Assembly (NCBI GenBank): GCA_049115715.1
Contig: JAGDZQ010000034.1
Coordinates: 124,001 to 188,000, forward strand
DNA length: 64,000 nucleotides
Source of the DNA: JAMZMI01 sp049115715
Lineage (GTDB): Bacteria; Bacteroidota; Bacteroidia; Cytophagales; Cyclobacteriaceae
Direction: 5' to 3'
In this document: positions 42,663 to 51,338 of the stretch, one piece after another
Layout of the letters: each line of letters starts with the position of its first letter
Position numbering within the stretch: the stretch's first letter is position 1
Position numbers and translations under genes: made by a program
The notes under the pieces: model-generated
The model's input: the letters and a program-made list of their open reading frames with translations, nothing else
The model's database searches: none
What the model was told of the DNA's origin: nothing

Positions 42663-42992
42663 CTAACCTTCCTTTTTCTCTAGATTGCGAATGAACCTTT
42701 CTACTTTGCTCCACCCCCCTCCATTGACACAGTCTATTCCCTGAGACTTCAAATAAGAAGTAGCCTGTCTGCTCCGCATGCCGGAGGCGCAGCACAAAAT
42801 CAGCGGTTTCTTCATCCTTTTTATTTCAACCAAACTGGACTCCAACTTTTTTAGTGGAATATTTTTAGACTGGGAAATATGTCCAGCTTCAAATTCTATG
42901 ACTGTTCTTACATCTACAATTAAGGCTCCATTAGCTAAATATTGATTTAGGCTATGACTTCCTCTTCCAAATAAATTATCCAATAACTTCAT
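42663..42992 (-). CDS. Rhodanese-like domain protein
   Basis: A 109-residue single-domain rhodanese. The active-site loop is CASGMR with Cys68 as the sulfur-carrying residue, preceded by the CH2A-like region IVDVRTVIEFEAGHI. Full length for single-domain sulfurtransferases, without signal peptide. It could supply sulfane sulfur or detoxify cyanide; the partner is not apparent. Confidence 0.92.
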   Translation of the reverse strand: MKLLDNLFGRGSHSLNQYLANGALIVDVRTVIEFEAGHISQSKNIPLKKLESSLVEIKRMKKPLILCCASGMRSRQATSYLKSQGIDCVNGGGWSKVERFIRNLEKKEG

Positions 42993-43238
42993 TGCTTTTT
43001 AAGCAAATGTGAAAAAACACACTCATTCAAATTGTAACCTTTGTTACGGAAAAAGAGAAATAGAGAGAAAAATCATCAATGACAAATTCAAAATTCAATC
43101 TTAATAAAATTCAATTTTTGACAAAATTTAATAATACAAGCTCTTTAATAAAAATAATGGAATAATTTAAGCTGACTATTGAATTTTACACATCAATTAA
43201 GGTACTTTAATGAATAATTCACACTTCAAACGCTAATT

Positions 43239-43466
43239 ATGAGCAAATTAAAAGTATTCTTACTCGTAGATTTAACCATCTTAATTATTGGAGTTGCACT
43301 CTCATTTAAATCTGCTTACTCAGTTTATCAAGGACAACAGAACGACTTCATTTGGATTGCTGGACTATTGGGAGTTATTCTTACAGTAATTGGCCTGTTT
43401 CTACTTGTAGACATGAAAATGTTTATGATTAAAATGAACAAGCACATTGCAGACTCATCAATATAA
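43239..43466 (+). CDS. Small membrane protein of unknown function
   Basis: A 75-residue protein with two predicted membrane helices (about 4-24, VFLLVDLTILIIGVALSF; about 38-60, IWIAGLLGVILTVIGLFLLVD) and a short basic C-terminal tail. The AT-rich 226-base region upstream is likely to hold its promoter. I do not recognise the family. Confidence 0.65.
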   Translation: MSKLKVFLLVDLTILIIGVALSFKSAYSVYQGQQNDFIWIAGLLGVILTVIGLFLLVDMKMFMIKMNKHIADSSI

Positions 43467-43501
43467 TTTGCTAAAGCCTCGCAGATCTGAATTTTAAAAA
43501 G

Positions 43502-43536
43502 CACAAAAAAAGCTTTGTCTTCAAATAAGACAAAGC
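43502..43536 (-). terminator. Intrinsic terminator after the FKBP gene
   Basis: Perfect 10-bp stem (43512-43521 with 43527-43536, GCTTTGTCTT / AAGACAAAGC) and a 5-base loop. On the minus strand it is followed by a T-run (TTTTTTTGTG). Confidence 0.88.
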
Positions 43537-43561
43537 CAGTTGATTTTGTTGTGGTATGGGT

Positions 43562-43990
43562 TTACCCTATTTCCACTAGTTCTATTTCAAAAACCAAATC
43601 TTGTCCGGCCAAAGGATGATTTGCATCAATTGAAATGCTCTCTTCTGAGACTTCCGTCACTAAAACGTGATTCTGTTGGCCATCCTGACCTGTAGCAACT
43701 AAAGTCTGCCCTACTTCCGGTTTCATGTCCTCAGGAAGCTCAGTTCTTGGAACCTTTTGAATCATCTGATCATTTCTTTCTCCGTATGCTTCAGCACAAG
43801 GAATAGTCACCTTAGTTTTTTCATTTAGTTCCATTCCATTAACCGCATCGTCAAATCCTTTGATCATCTGACCAGCACCAACAGTAAATTGAAGTGGATC
43901 ACGCTCAAGAGATGAATCAAAAACCTCACCCGATAACAATGTACCTGTGTAATGAACCTTGACAGTGTCATTTGTCTTGGCTTTACTCAT
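43562..43990 (-). CDS. FKBP-type peptidyl-prolyl isomerase, SlyD-like
   Basis: A 142-residue cytoplasmic prolyl isomerase of the SlyD type. The FKBP core is seen in VKVHYTGTLLSGEVFDSS, FTVGAGQMIKGFDDAVNGM and the closing VFEIELVEI. An insert-in-flap domain lies at about residues 72-122 and includes AYGERND and IDANHPLAGQDL. It lacks the His-rich metal-binding tail of E. coli SlyD. Monocistronic with a strong terminator. Confidence 0.93.
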   Translation of the reverse strand: MSKAKTNDTVKVHYTGTLLSGEVFDSSLERDPLQFTVGAGQMIKGFDDAVNGMELNEKTKVTIPCAEAYGERNDQMIQKVPRTELPEDMKPEVGQTLVATGQDGQQNHVLVTEVSEESISIDANHPLAGQDLVFEIELVEIG

Positions 43991-44133
43991 AATTTCTAAT
44001 TTTAGTTTTCAAAGATGGTGGGGAAACGACTTATCTAAATAAGCAATAATCGACACCTGGACGTACGCCCTATATTTCAGCGCAAAGCTAACAATTCATT
44101 TGGGAGTGCAAAACCAAGAAACTCCGATATGAC

Positions 44134-45108
44134 TTACTTGGTTCTGTTGATGGTAAACTTGACCAATTGCTCTAGCGAATCTCTATAAACGGATTCAGGC
44201 AATGCTCTTAATACATCATTCGCCTTTTGGTGATAGTTCTCCATGACAGAGGTAGCATATTCGATTCCTCCAGAGCCTTTCACGAATTCTATGACTTCAT
44301 TTACCTTTTTAGGTTGATCGGCGCTTTTCTTTATTGCAGACAGAATTGATCTTCTCTTTGATTTATCCGCTTTATTCAAAGAATATATCAAAGGGAGTGT
44401 CATTTTCTTCTCCTTAATGTCTATGCCTGTTGGTTTACCTATCTCAAATGCCCCATAATCAAACAGGTCATCTTTAATCTGAAAAGCCATACCTACATTT
44501 TCTCCAAATTCGGTTAGCTTATCGATAACTTCCTGACTTGCTCCTGATGAACTTGCTCCAACCCTACAGCAAGACGTAATCAAACTTGCCGTTTTCTGCC
44601 GAATGATTTCATAATATACCTCCTCGGTTATATCAAGTTTACGAGCCTTTTCCATTTGAAGAAGCTCACCTTCACTCATCTCTTTTACAGCTTTGGATAC
44701 GATTTTAAGTAAGTCAAAGTCATTGTTCTCAAGAGAAAGCAGCATGCCCCTAGAAAACAAAAAATCACCAACAAGCACAGCTATTTTATTCTTCCACAAT
44801 GCATTGATGGAAAAAAAACCTCTGCGGTAGTGAGAATCATCTACGACATCATCATGAACTAAGGTAGCCGTATGTAGCAATTCAATTAATGCCGCTCCTC
44901 TATAAGTACTTTCATCAATCTTCCCGGCAGTTCCAGCGCATAGAAAAACAAACAGCGGACGCATTTGCTTTCCTTTCCTCCTGACGATGTAGTTTGTGAT
45001 CTTATCCAAAAGCATCACCTTACTACGCATCGATTTGCGGAATTTCTTTTCAAACTGCTCCATCTCCTTCTCAACAGGAGACTGTATATCTTTTAGCTTA
45101 AGTGACAT
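44134..45108 (-). CDS. Polyprenyl diphosphate synthase
   Basis: All-trans prenyl chain-elongating enzyme of 324 residues, likely making the octaprenyl or heptaprenyl side chain of menaquinone. The first aspartate-rich motif is LVHDDVVDDSHYRRG (DDxxD) and the second is IKDDLFDYG. GKQMRPLFVFL gives the isopentenyl diphosphate site. Full length for the family. Chain length cannot be fixed from motifs alone. It stands alone on the minus strand. Confidence 0.94.
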   Translation of the reverse strand: MSLKLKDIQSPVEKEMEQFEKKFRKSMRSKVMLLDKITNYIVRRKGKQMRPLFVFLCAGTAGKIDESTYRGAALIELLHTATLVHDDVVDDSHYRRGFFSINALWKNKIAVLVGDFLFSRGMLLSLENNDFDLLKIVSKAVKEMSEGELLQMEKARKLDITEEVYYEIIRQKTASLITSCCRVGASSSGASQEVIDKLTEFGENVGMAFQIKDDLFDYGAFEIGKPTGIDIKEKKMTLPLIYSLNKADKSKRRSILSAIKKSADQPKKVNEVIEFVKGSGGIEYATSVMENYHQKANDVLRALPESVYRDSLEQLVKFTINRTK

Positions 45109-45239
45109 TTCTCTTTTGGCGTTGCAATATTAACACTCTCGCAACAAACGAATCATTAGTTTTAGAACCTTTTGTTTAACAATACTTGTTTCATTTTTAT
45201 TCCAAAGTCAGAAATTGTTCTTTTGCACAAAAAAACAGG

Positions 45240-46130
45240 ATGCAAGACTCTTCCTACTATTTACTTGATGTGTTTTCAGACAAGATGTTTGGAGGCAACC
45301 AGTTGGCTATTTTCCCAGATGCATCTGAAATAGATCCTTCCTTGTTTCAAAAAATCGCAAAGGAATTCAACATTGCCGAAACTGTTTTCCTTTTCCCTCC
45401 ACAAAGCAACGAAGAAGTCCCATCGATGAGGATTTTCACACCCGATGCAGAATTACCAACAGCTGGTCACCCTACAATAGGGACGGCATATTTTCTCGCT
45501 GCACAACAAAATAGCAAGTCCATCATCGAATTGGAGCAAAAAGTTGGACGTATCAAAGTGGAAATATCATACCTGCAAAACGGTGAACCTGACCTCCTAA
45601 CTATGTATCAACCTCTTCCCGTTTTTGGAAATTTGATCTCCAAAAAGAATCAGGTAGCATCGATGCTGTCTTTAAGGTTAGAAGATTTAGAAGATTTACC
45701 TATTCAGGAAATTTCTTGTGGAAACAATTTCCTCTTGGTTCCTGTAAAATCAATTTCTATTCTTCAGAAAATAAAAATCAATTTGGCCGAATGGGGAAAG
45801 TTGGATCAAGACCTTGATAGTGCTGGCATATACGTATTTACCTTAAATGGTGTAGAAAACGGAGATGTTCAAGGTCGCATGTTTGCACCCAAGCTGGGAA
45901 TAAACGAAGATCCGGCGACAGGCTCTGCGAATGGCCCGTTGGCATGTTATCTAAGTGAATATAATCTAGCTAACTTTCCTATGACGAGTCTTCAAGGTTT
46001 TGAAATGGGTCGTCCAAGCTATTTATACCTTGATATCGAAAAGGATTTAGAGGATAAAATATCTTCAGTAAAAGTTAGTGGAAGATGCAAATTTGTGGGG
46101 CAAGGAGAGTTATTTCTAAATCAAGAATAA
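45240..46130 (+). CDS. PhzF family isomerase/epimerase-like protein
   Basis: A 296-residue protein from ATG at 45240 (MQDSSYYLLDVFSDKMFGGN). It has the PhzF two-lobed fold with FNIAETVFLF (the conserved Glu), FTPDAELPTAGHPTIGTAYF and EDPATGSANGPLACYL. Members isomerise small-molecule substrates such as the phenazine precursor, but no phenazine pathway genes are nearby and the substrate is unknown. An in-frame TTG at 45186 would add 18 residues. Confidence 0.93.
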   Translation: MQDSSYYLLDVFSDKMFGGNQLAIFPDASEIDPSLFQKIAKEFNIAETVFLFPPQSNEEVPSMRIFTPDAELPTAGHPTIGTAYFLAAQQNSKSIIELEQKVGRIKVEISYLQNGEPDLLTMYQPLPVFGNLISKKNQVASMLSLRLEDLEDLPIQEISCGNNFLLVPVKSISILQKIKINLAEWGKLDQDLDSAGIYVFTLNGVENGDVQGRMFAPKLGINEDPATGSANGPLACYLSEYNLANFPMTSLQGFEMGRPSYLYLDIEKDLEDKISSVKVSGRCKFVGQGELFLNQE

Positions 46131-46189
46131 ATTTAATTCGTCTAACTTGCGCTTAGATAATCTATCATCCCTATCCACCAGTATTTTGC

Positions 46190-47869
46190 ATGCGGAAGCA
46201 AAAGATTAGATATTCAGAAATCATTCCCAGAACTAGGCAGTGGCCTATTGTTCAGCTTGCTAAAAACAGAAAATCCTTTATTCAAGAAGTCTCCAATGAG
46301 TCTTTTGAAAACCTAAAGAGCACAAAGCGGGGACGCTCTCTAAGAGAAGAACTCGAGATGACTGTCTACCGGGAAAAGCTCAGAATCAAAAACAATCCCT
46401 GGCGTGTAGACCCTGAAGATGATAAAAAGTTCTGGCAAAGTATTCAGCAAAAGCTTGCCGAAAGTCAGAATTTGGATTCGGATCAAGCGAATCAGAAAGA
46501 AGAAGAAATTCTGCGAGATATTTTAACCCGCTACTCAGATGAAATAGCTGGCAATTTCAAGAAAAATTCTTTTCGCTTTGCGAAAGCAGTGGTCACTTTT
46601 GGTTTCGCAAGATTGCTAAATGCCTCCAGAGGCGTGAAAGGCATCATGTCTCTTTTTAGCCGTCAATTAGACCTAGATGATAAGATTCACATAGTTGGTG
46701 AGCCTGAGCATATCAGAGCGCTAGCTAAGCAAGGCACGGTGGTAATGGTACCTACTCATTTTAGCAACTTAGACTCAATCCTAATTGGTTGGGTTATTCA
46801 ATGGCTGGGACTCCCCGCTTTCATATATGGTGCAGGATTAAACTTGTTTAATTTAAAAATATTTGCCTATTTCATGAATAGTTTGGGAGCCTATAAGGTT
46901 GATAGAAGGAAGAAAAACCCAATCTATCTAGAAGCACTAAAGACGTACTCTAGCATGGCACTCAGAAAGGGCTGCCATAGTCTTTTCTTTCCGGGAGGCA
47001 CTCGCTCAAGGTCTGGCCATTTAGAAACCTCTTTGAAATTAGGATTACTTGGCACTTCGATTGAAGCTCAGCGTATTCTTTATCAACAGGAGTCTGCTTC
47101 CGAAGCTGCTTCTAAAATCTTCATCGTTCCCGTTGTTATCAATTACCACTTCACATTAGAAGCTCCGGCTTTGATAAACGACCACTTAAAAAGAACCGGT
47201 CAGGAAAGGTATTATAAAGAAAGAGATGAATTCACCACCTCATATAAGATATCTTCTTTTCTATTTAAGTTTTTCACGAAAGGGTCGGATATTTCTGTAA
47301 GCATAGGTAAAGGAATGGATATTCTTGGGAATTATGTGGACGAAGAAGGTAATAGTCTTGATAGCAATGGAAATCTTATCGATCCTAGGGACTACTTCAA
47401 AAGAGATGGGAAAATAAGTATCGATAAGCAAAGAGAAGAGGAATACGTAAGAATACTTGCCAGAAGAGTCACAGAAGAATATCATATATATAATAGAGTA
47501 TTCGCAAGCCATCTTGTTGCATTTACAGCGTTCAAATACATCGAAAGACAGAACTCAAAACTTGACTTGTATAGCTTACTAAGATTGCCTGATGAAGATC
47601 TTGTAATCGAATATCAGGAATTCAAAAAGGCCTATAAGAAGCTAAAGAAGCGAGTTCTTAAATTATATAAAAAAGACAAGGTAGATGTGGCAGGTCATAT
47701 GCATGAGAAGGCTGACTCGAGTATTAATCTGGGTATTAAAAACCTAGGAATGTATCATGCTCAAAGACCGCTCGTTAAGAAGAAAGGTCATATCATTATT
47801 CAAAATATGAACACCCTATACTATTACCATAACAGAATGGAGGGCTATGGTCTTGAAAAGCACATCTAA
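46190..47869 (+). CDS. Phospholipid acyltransferase (PlsC/PlsB-like)
   Basis: A 559-residue acyltransferase. The catalytic HxxxxD motif is in VPTHFSNLDSILIG and the substrate motif is FFPGGTRSRSG, with ALKTYSSMALRKG between them. It is longer than a simple PlsC, with an N-terminal charged region (about 1-150) and a C-terminal helical part, so it resembles glycerol-3-phosphate acyltransferases more. The end overlaps the following gpsA start by 23 bases, consistent with translational coupling and with GpsA supplying its glycerol-3-phosphate substrate. Whether it acts at position 1 or 2 is not settled. Confidence 0.85.
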   Translation: MRKQKIRYSEIIPRTRQWPIVQLAKNRKSFIQEVSNESFENLKSTKRGRSLREELEMTVYREKLRIKNNPWRVDPEDDKKFWQSIQQKLAESQNLDSDQANQKEEEILRDILTRYSDEIAGNFKKNSFRFAKAVVTFGFARLLNASRGVKGIMSLFSRQLDLDDKIHIVGEPEHIRALAKQGTVVMVPTHFSNLDSILIGWVIQWLGLPAFIYGAGLNLFNLKIFAYFMNSLGAYKVDRRKKNPIYLEALKTYSSMALRKGCHSLFFPGGTRSRSGHLETSLKLGLLGTSIEAQRILYQQESASEAASKIFIVPVVINYHFTLEAPALINDHLKRTGQERYYKERDEFTTSYKISSFLFKFFTKGSDISVSIGKGMDILGNYVDEEGNSLDSNGNLIDPRDYFKRDGKISIDKQREEEYVRILARRVTEEYHIYNRVFASHLVAFTAFKYIERQNSKLDLYSLLRLPDEDLVIEYQEFKKAYKKLKKRVLKLYKKDKVDVAGHMHEKADSSINLGIKNLGMYHAQRPLVKKKGHIIIQNMNTLYYYHNRMEGYGLEKHI

Positions 47870-48902
47870 GAAAGAGTACATTGGCGTGATTGGAGCTGGG
47901 AGCTTTGGCACTGCCATAGCTAATATCCTTGCTGAAAAGAATCAGGTCTTGCTATATAGTCATAGAAAAGAGAAGGCTGATGAAATAGAGCAAACCAGAG
48001 TAAGCGCAGGACAATCACTCAATAAGGGCATACAAATCACTTCCAAAATAGAAGACATTGGAAATAAATGTGATGTGATTTTCCCGATTGTGCCTTCAGC
48101 CAATTTTCGTTCAATGATGAAAGAATTGAGCCCCTTTCTCAAACCATACCATATACTCATCCATGGAACTAAGGGGTTTGATCAAAATACTCCCTCACCT
48201 AAACTTACTGGTGTAAATAGACTCTCAAGAGAGCATATTCGCACAATGAGCGAAGTAATTACCGAGGAAAGTTCAGTCGTAAGAGTGGGCTGCCTGGCAG
48301 GCCCTAATCTCGCCAAAGAGTTAAGTGAGCATAAACCTGCAGCAACTGTGGTAGCAAGTCACTTCGATGAGGTTATAAAGGTTGGCCAAGCTCTTTTAAA
48401 GAGTGATCGATTTCTGATATACGGGAGCAACGATCTAATAGGAATAGAGCTATGTGGAATTCTAAAAAATATCATCGCCGTAGGAGCTGGAACCATAGCA
48501 GGGCTTGGTCTTGGAGAAAACTCCAGATCGCTTTTCATTAGTCGTGGATTGGTGGAAATGATCCATATAGGAAAGGCTCTTGGCGGAAATACACAGGCAT
48601 TCCTAGGACTAGCAGGAGTAGGAGATTTGATTGCTACCAGCGCAAGCAATCTCAGTAGAAATTTCACTGTCGGAAACAGGCTTGCAAAAGGTGAAAAAAT
48701 TGAAGAGATCATCGAATCAATGGAAGAAGTAGCCGAAGGAGTGAAAACCATTGAAATTATTAGTGAATTAGCCAAAACCTATAAGGTGAGATGTCCAATC
48801 ACAGAAACCCTTAGAAAAATCATTTCTAAAGAAATGGGTGTGGATGACGCTCACAAATACCTCATGAAATCTCCCTTTGGTGCAGAAATTGATTTTATTT
48901 GA
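47847..48902 (+). CDS. gpsA: NAD(P)H-dependent glycerol-3-phosphate dehydrogenase
   Basis: Makes sn-glycerol-3-phosphate from dihydroxyacetone phosphate for phospholipid synthesis. The 351-residue protein has the nucleotide-binding GVIGAGSFGTAIANILA near the N-terminus and the catalytic C-terminal domain (ELCGILKNIIAVGAGTIAGLGLGEN, FLGLAGVGDLIATS, EEVAEGVKT). The start overlaps the acyltransferase gene by 23 bases in another frame. A toxin-antitoxin pair follows 43 bases later. Confidence 0.96.
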   Translation: MVLKSTSKKEYIGVIGAGSFGTAIANILAEKNQVLLYSHRKEKADEIEQTRVSAGQSLNKGIQITSKIEDIGNKCDVIFPIVPSANFRSMMKELSPFLKPYHILIHGTKGFDQNTPSPKLTGVNRLSREHIRTMSEVITEESSVVRVGCLAGPNLAKELSEHKPAATVVASHFDEVIKVGQALLKSDRFLIYGSNDLIGIELCGILKNIIAVGAGTIAGLGLGENSRSLFISRGLVEMIHIGKALGGNTQAFLGLAGVGDLIATSASNLSRNFTVGNRLAKGEKIEEIIESMEEVAEGVKTIEIISELAKTYKVRCPITETLRKIISKEMGVDDAHKYLMKSPFGAEIDFI

Positions 48903-48945
48903 CTCCAAAATTGGAATTTTAAAGTTCAAATTTGTACCTTTGAGT

Positions 48946-49410
48946 ATGAGGAAATATGGAGCAGCCAACCCAAAATTAAAAGAAGTTCAAGAGCCGATGG
49001 CGGCTTACCTTGCGCCAAGCACTCAAATAAACATACTCTCCGGCATGTCAGCGGCAGACTTAGGTGATACGCATCTGACTGGTCAGGCTCTGACCAAAAT
49101 TCAAAAAGAAACTGCATTGAGCCCAAAGGCTCTGGCTGATGTAGTAGGAGTAAGTAAAAGCAAATATTATGATCTCCTCAAAGTAGAAGAGTTAAGCCTT
49201 AAAAATGTGGATGCTTTGGCTGATTTCGCTACGATATGGCAAAAGGGATTAGAAGCTTTTGATGGAAATCAATCGCACCTTAACGAATGGCTAGAAACTC
49301 GCAATGAAAACCTTGGAGGCATCCCTCCTATTGATCTGTTATCTACTCGGATAGGTAGAAGAGAGCTTGAAAAAGCTTTTTACAGGATCGAACACAGTAC
49401 CTACGGATGA
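48946..49410 (+). CDS. Xre/MbcA/ParS-type antitoxin of a RES-Xre system
   Basis: A 154-residue antitoxin. I chose the ATG at 48946 because an earlier ATG (48877) lies inside gpsA. The N-terminal part (about 40-95) contains a helix-turn-helix (LADVVGVSKSKYYDLLKVEE), and the C-terminal MbcA/ParS toxin-binding domain (DUF2384) shows ATIWQKGLEAF and IPPIDLLSTRIGRRELEKAF. It overlaps the toxin gene start by 4 bases (ATGA), the usual antitoxin-first arrangement, and probably represses its own promoter. Confidence 0.93.
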   Translation: MRKYGAANPKLKEVQEPMAAYLAPSTQINILSGMSAADLGDTHLTGQALTKIQKETALSPKALADVVGVSKSKYYDLLKVEELSLKNVDALADFATIWQKGLEAFDGNQSHLNEWLETRNENLGGIPPIDLLSTRIGRRELEKAFYRIEHSTYG

Positions 49411-49850
49411 TCCTTTATCATATATTGAAATCTAAATTTCAGCACGTATGGCCTCCGGAGGGGACTTTATTTGCTGATGGAAGATGGAATCAAATGGGAC
49501 AATGGATCATCTACACTTCTCCTCATATCTCACTGGCCAAACTTGAGGTTCTGGCCAATGATAGTTGCCTCCCGATAGATAGAGTCTGCATGACTATTGA
49601 AGTCTCAGGAGAATATGAGATCCTGGAGTTAGAACCGGATGATCTCCCAAATGACTGGATGAAAAAGCCAGCTCCTTCTTCGCTAGTCCATCTTACCAAG
49701 TCCTTTCTGGAATCTGACTGTGTATTGATGAAAGTGCCCTCTGCTCAAAGCATCAGTGAGTTTAATTACCTTATCAATGTCAGACATAGGGACTTTCACA
49801 AGCAAGTAAATTGCTCGGTATCTCGAATGAGCCATTCGATCCGAGACTAA
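49407..49850 (+). CDS. RES-domain toxin
   Basis: A 147-residue RES-family toxin. Known members destroy cellular NAD+ (for example MbcT of mycobacteria), acting as bacteriostatic toxins. Family residues are visible: Arg26 in DGRWNQMG, Tyr36 in IIYTSPHISLAKLEVL, Glu47 in the same stretch and Ser112 in VPSAQS. Its start overlaps the antitoxin stop by 4 bases, so the two are translated together. It is full length and appears intact. Confidence 0.94.
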   Translation: MILYHILKSKFQHVWPPEGTLFADGRWNQMGQWIIYTSPHISLAKLEVLANDSCLPIDRVCMTIEVSGEYEILELEPDDLPNDWMKKPAPSSLVHLTKSFLESDCVLMKVPSAQSISEFNYLINVRHRDFHKQVNCSVSRMSHSIRD

Positions 49851-49866
49851 AATAAATGCCTACTTT

Positions 49867-51105
49867 TTATTGGGATGCTTCCATTGCCTTCACCCTTTGA
49901 AGCAATGGAGGATGGGAATAATGAAAAAAGACGTATGCAGGGTGAGGAGTAAGATTGGATAAATGGTCTGTACTCATTTTTTTCAGAGCAGATATAAGCG
50001 GTTCGCCACCGTAGGTAGTCACAGCATAGTTATCTGCCTCATATTCGTTTTTTCGACTAATTATATTTCCAACTAATCCCAGAATAGTGGAAACAGGGCT
50101 GTAAAGAATTCCAAATGCCATGATATTGAGATGAAGTGCCGAAATGTCTCCACCCATAGCATAGCTTACTTCGCTGTTGAAAACCATGCGAGAAAGTAGA
50201 AATAGCATGAATCCAATCGTGAGTATACTGATCACTGTTCCTAATATGATATGCTTCTTTTTGAAATGTCCAACTTCATGTGCAAATACGGCTGTAAGCT
50301 CCTCGATCGTATGGTTCTCAATAAGTGTGTCATAAAGAACTACCTTCTTTTGCTTTCCCAATCCAGAAAAGAATGCATTGCCTTTGCTTGATCTTTTGGA
50401 TCCATCTATCACAAAGATGTTTTTCAATGGAAACTGAACCTTATCACTATAGGCTTTAATGGATGATTTCAAATCTCCATCTTCAATCGGAGATAGTTTA
50501 TTGAAAAGTGGAAGGATCAAAGAAGTGTAAAACACATTGAGGAATAAAACGAAAATCGTAATCACTCCCCAAAAATAAACCCAGAAACCGCTCCCCATTT
50601 CCATAACCAAGTAAACCAAAACAGAAATAAGAACTCCTCCAACAATGATAGTAAGCAAATAGCTTTTGATTTTGTCAATGATAAATGTTTTGACAGTGGT
50701 TTTGTTGAAGCCAAATTTCTCTTCAATCACAAAGGTGCTGTAAAGTGAAAATGGCAGTCCTATCAGGTCTGTGATAATAAAGATTGCTCCAAAAAAGAGC
50801 AATGTTGTTACAGGCTCGAAGGGGGAAAAAATTCTCAACCACTTATCCAACTCTCCGAACCACTCCATATAAAGTGCACAAAACATAAGCGCAAAACTGA
50901 AAGTGGCACTTAGAATTCCAAACCTGGATGTTGCAGCTCCGTACTCTTGGGATTTCTTGTATTTTTCCTCGTCGTAAATCCCTTCAAGCTCTTTTGGTAT
51001 TGGGCTTTTGGAGCTCTTTGTGTTCAGAAAACCTAGTGTTCTTTCCAATACAAAGTCAAATGACAGAATTCCCAAAAGGATAAGCAGAATGATTTGTTCG
51101 TTCAT
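49867..51105 (-). CDS. M48 family metalloprotease (Ste24/CAAX-protease-like)
   Basis: An integral-membrane zinc protease of 412 residues with the family N-terminal domain and about seven hydrophobic segments. The zinc-binding HExxH motif is HEVGHF (near residue 276), with the third ligand in NEYEADNYA. The segment SKRSSKGNAFFSGLG is typical of Ste24-like members. Bacterial homologues remove damaged or misfolded membrane proteins. Convergent with the toxin gene at a distance of 16 bases. Confidence 0.94.
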   Translation of the reverse strand: MNEQIILLILLGILSFDFVLERTLGFLNTKSSKSPIPKELEGIYDEEKYKKSQEYGAATSRFGILSATFSFALMFCALYMEWFGELDKWLRIFSPFEPVTTLLFFGAIFIITDLIGLPFSLYSTFVIEEKFGFNKTTVKTFIIDKIKSYLLTIIVGGVLISVLVYLVMEMGSGFWVYFWGVITIFVLFLNVFYTSLILPLFNKLSPIEDGDLKSSIKAYSDKVQFPLKNIFVIDGSKRSSKGNAFFSGLGKQKKVVLYDTLIENHTIEELTAVFAHEVGHFKKKHIILGTVISILTIGFMLFLLSRMVFNSEVSYAMGGDISALHLNIMAFGILYSPVSTILGLVGNIISRKNEYEADNYAVTTYGGEPLISALKKMSTDHLSNLTPHPAYVFFHYSHPPLLQRVKAMEASQ

Positions 51106-51338
51106 TTTGCAAACTTAATGCGAATAATTATTGAATGAGCATCTGCTGTTTATCAAAAGGTTCACGTATGCATGAGGATGCTACTTGAGCAAGGAAGACT
51201 TTACTTTTCTAGAAATTATTTCACGGAGGAATTAAGCAGAAACTATTTCGGGGTACGAGCGTCAAGGACTGAAGCGGCATCCTTTTTTCTCTTTTCAGAA
51301 AAAAGATATAGCTGAAGGCCTGCCCGGACGCCCAATGT

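Noticed and set aside
47261..48775. Minus-strand open frames across the acyltransferase and gpsA genes
   Set aside because: They overlap well-supported genes and have no recognisable content.
48877..48945. Longer N-terminus for the RES-Xre antitoxin starting inside gpsA
   Set aside because: The extension lies in the gpsA 3' end and does not resemble the family start; ATG at 48946 fits the family.
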